A DNA stretch of 7,339 nucleotides, from the NCBI GenBank assembly GCA_964482435.1, contig CAYZXL010000122.1, positions 1-7,339 on the forward strand, given 5' to 3'. The notes under the pieces are model-generated. The model worked only from the letters and a program-made list of their open reading frames with translations. It did no database searches and had not been told where the DNA came from. Position 1 is the stretch's first letter, and each line of letters starts with the position of its first letter. Source of the DNA: CAYZXL01 sp964482435. Its GTDB lineage: Bacteria; Auribacterota; JABMQX01. Below, piece by piece: positions 6,059-7,339 of the stretch. A program made the translations under genes and the position numbers.

Positions 6059-6566
6059 GACCCGTGGAGGCGCCTTGCACCACCATTTCCCGGTTTTGAG
6101 GCAACCGCTCGGCCAACGCATCTTCGGGTTCACAGCAGTCTGAGTGATGCTCCTCGGCAAGTTGAGGGTATGAGGGGCGTTGAGACGTAGCAAGCCGAGG
6201 ATGGGGACGAGGGCAGAAGAGAAGCGCCGGGACGGAGAGAAGGAACGATATCTCCTCCCCGCCCGTTGGGTTCCGCCAGACAGGCCGGAGGCGGAAGGTG
6301 ATCCGGGAGGCGGCGCGCACCGGGGTAGGAATTCGGCGCTTCTCGCGGCGGCCCGAGAGACAGCCCGTCACCGGCGACCCGAAGGTGGTTTTATCGAGCC
6401 TCGATAGCGATAAGGCCGCGCGCGGGACGGATCGCCGCAGAGGCCTCAAAACAAAGACATCCTACGCAAGAATCGCCCAGTGGCCTCTCGGGTTCACACA
6501 GACCCAACGCCGCTGCGCTAAAGGTCCTGCACGGATCAGTCCCAGCTCTTGAGGAACGAAGATCAG
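6059..6566. other. Gene-free, repeat-flanked stretch
   Basis: Several frames are open on both strands, but they are arginine-, proline- or serine-rich, overlap each other, lack ribosome binding sites and show no recognisable domain. I see no gene here. The only structure I can point to is the nested palindrome at 6391-6413. Confidence 0.5.
6391..6413. repeat. Nested palindromes TATCGAG-C-CTCGATA and TTATCG...CGATAA
   Basis: A perfect 15-bp palindrome (7-bp arms, 6392-6406) overlaps a second inverted repeat, TTATCG (6391-6396) with CGATAA (6408-6413). Such overlapping dyads can be protein binding sites, but nothing nearby tells which. Confidence 0.35.
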
Positions 6567-6591
6567 TCCGATTACTATTATACTACTCGGA
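6567..6591. promoter_or_regulatory. 25-bp imperfect palindrome, candidate operator
   Basis: Ten of twelve symmetric positions match in this 25-bp dyad with arms TCCGA/TCGGA and an AT-rich centre. The centre contains TATTAT on the plus strand and TATAAT on the minus strand (6577-6582). It lies about 45 bases upstream of the proposed promoter of the DUF922-type gene, where a dimeric regulator could bind. The function is inference. Confidence 0.4.
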
Positions 6592-6632
6592 TGGAAAAGG
6601 TTAAAATTCGACCGCCTCACCGCTGGCCATGG

Positions 6633-6641
6633 TGCTATAGT
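6633..6641 (+). promoter_or_regulatory. Extended -10 promoter of the DUF922-type gene
   Basis: TGCTATAGT combines a TGn extension with TATAGT (five of six to consensus). No convincing -35 is present. Transcription would start near 6648, giving a short leader of about 20 nt that carries the ribosome binding site. Confidence 0.45.
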
Positions 6642-6667
6642 CCGCGTGAACGCGAAAGGAGACCTTG

Positions 6668-7330
6668 ATGGGAGGAGAGCGAATCCCAGGTGTGCTAGGA
6701 ACCGAGCCGCCGACGCCTGACGAGGCGAAGGGCGGAGGGCAATTACCCCAGGATCTTGGGTTCTCAGCTCCCGGGCCGTTAGGACTTCATTCAGGTTCGG
6801 GAACGGCCCTGGCAGTAACTCGAATCGTGAAGGACGTGACGAAGGACTGGGTCCCCCCTTCGCCCAGGACCACGCCCGAAATAGTTGTGAGAGGGAGAAC
6901 GCTCGCGGAAGTCGCGAACGAGTTGAACAGGCTGCCCGAGTGGGGACAGGGGGGAGGCGCGCTTCGCGCAGAGCCTGCTCCGGCAGGAACAAGCCCGGAA
7001 GTGACCGTCTCGTTGCACGCCAATTTAGTATTGCGAATGCCGAGATGGACGCGATACGCTGACGCCTCTGATGCCGCGAAAGCGGAGTGGGATCAGATGA
7101 TAGCCAAGCTGAGAATCCACGAAGATCGTCATGTCGCCATCGCCATTGAGGAGGCAGACAGCTTGGCCAGTGCTCTGATCGGTGTTGAAGTCAGTGAGAT
7201 TGCCGGAATGGTCACCGATGCAAATCAAACCATGCAAGACCGCCAAGATGAACTGGATCGGGATACCGAAAATGGCTCCAGACCTGGTGTACCATACGGT
7301 GACGTCTCGCTTGACCCGTCTATCGAGTGA
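6668..7330 (+). CDS. DUF922-type putative zinc metalloprotease (220 aa)
   Basis: Matches the DUF922 group, annotated as predicted secreted Zn-dependent proteases; the substrate is unknown. Seen (numbering from the ATG at 6668): an N-terminal V-x-G-R-T-x-x-E-V-x-x-E-L block at about residues 73-87, the zinc motif HEDRH (H151, E152, H155), a following helix, and the closing Q-x-x-L-D-R-D-T-E-N-G signature at about 192-203, which parallels the family's YDxxTxHG end. The ATG has GGAG six bases upstream; a TTG three bases earlier is too close to it. Oddly, no signal peptide or membrane segment is present. The first 60 residues are Gly/Pro-rich and unlike the family's usual export signal, so the protein may be cytoplasmic or exported another way. 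The HExxH ligands appear intact, so activity is plausible but unproven. Confidence 0.75.
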   Translation: MGGERIPGVLGTEPPTPDEAKGGGQLPQDLGFSAPGPLGLHSGSGTALAVTRIVKDVTKDWVPPSPRTTPEIVVRGRTLAEVANELNRLPEWGQGGGALRAEPAPAGTSPEVTVSLHANLVLRMPRWTRYADASDAAKAEWDQMIAKLRIHEDRHVAIAIEEADSLASALIGVEVSEIAGMVTDANQTMQDRQDELDRDTENGSRPGVPYGDVSLDPSIE

Positions 7331-7339
7331 CCCGGGATG

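Noticed and set aside
6103..6119. Minus-strand TTGGCCGAGCGGTTGC resembles the D-arm of a class II tRNA (Ser/Leu).
   Set aside because: No acceptor stem, anticodon arm or T-loop (GGTTCRA) lies at the required distances.
5931..6449. 172-codon minus-strand frame through the repeats.
   Set aside because: Arg/Pro-rich, no ribosome binding site, and it runs through palindromic repeats; best explained as a repeat artefact.
6462..6992. 176-codon minus-strand frame opposite the DUF922-type gene.
   Set aside because: A shadow of the better-supported plus-strand gene, which has a promoter, a Shine-Dalgarno and family motifs.

Overview
The window looks like chromosomal DNA from a moderately GC-rich bacterium, probably an uncultured or little-studied lineage. 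Two signs point loosely to the Verrucomicrobia/Planctomycetes/Lentisphaerae area or a candidate phylum: dispersed GC-rich palindromic repeats whose translations resemble small spurious 'hypothetical proteins' I recall from such genomes, and a very long protein built of tandem carboxypeptidase-regulatory-like domains. This placement is inference and no marker gene fixes it. Four protein genes are well supported.

Layout. Bases 1-340 hold a BIME-like inverted pair of REP-type hairpins (93-150), some smaller hairpins, and a possible sigma70 promoter for the next gene. Bases 341-1630 (+) encode a short-form ThiC-family radical SAM enzyme. Converging on it, 33 bases away, is a small cysteine-rich protein gene (1664-1948, -). 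Bases 1949-2646 carry no convincing gene, but hold an unexplained open tail in the minus strand, a possible structured RNA closed by a 13-bp stem (2279-2376), and a purine-rich tract ending in a possible terminator for the long minus-strand gene.

Bases 2647-5445 (-) encode a 932-residue membrane-anchored protein with about nine tandem beta-sandwich repeats. It has a strong ribosome binding site, a leader of about 220 nt and an extended -10 promoter. Bases 5752-6660 are a gene-poor, repeat-rich stretch with a perfect 8-bp hairpin, a second palindrome pair with TCC triloops, and two further palindromes. Bases 6668-7330 (+) encode a DUF922-type putative zinc metalloprotease with an HEDRH motif and its own extended -10 promoter.

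The genes do not form one operon or an obvious shared pathway: each appears to be transcribed separately, with repeats in the gaps. I see no transposase, CRISPR array, rRNA or tRNA. The most interesting items are the two dissimilar palindrome pairs with the same 8-nt spacer, the possible structured RNA, and the nine-repeat surface or periplasmic protein. I found no clear evidence of a new multi-gene system.
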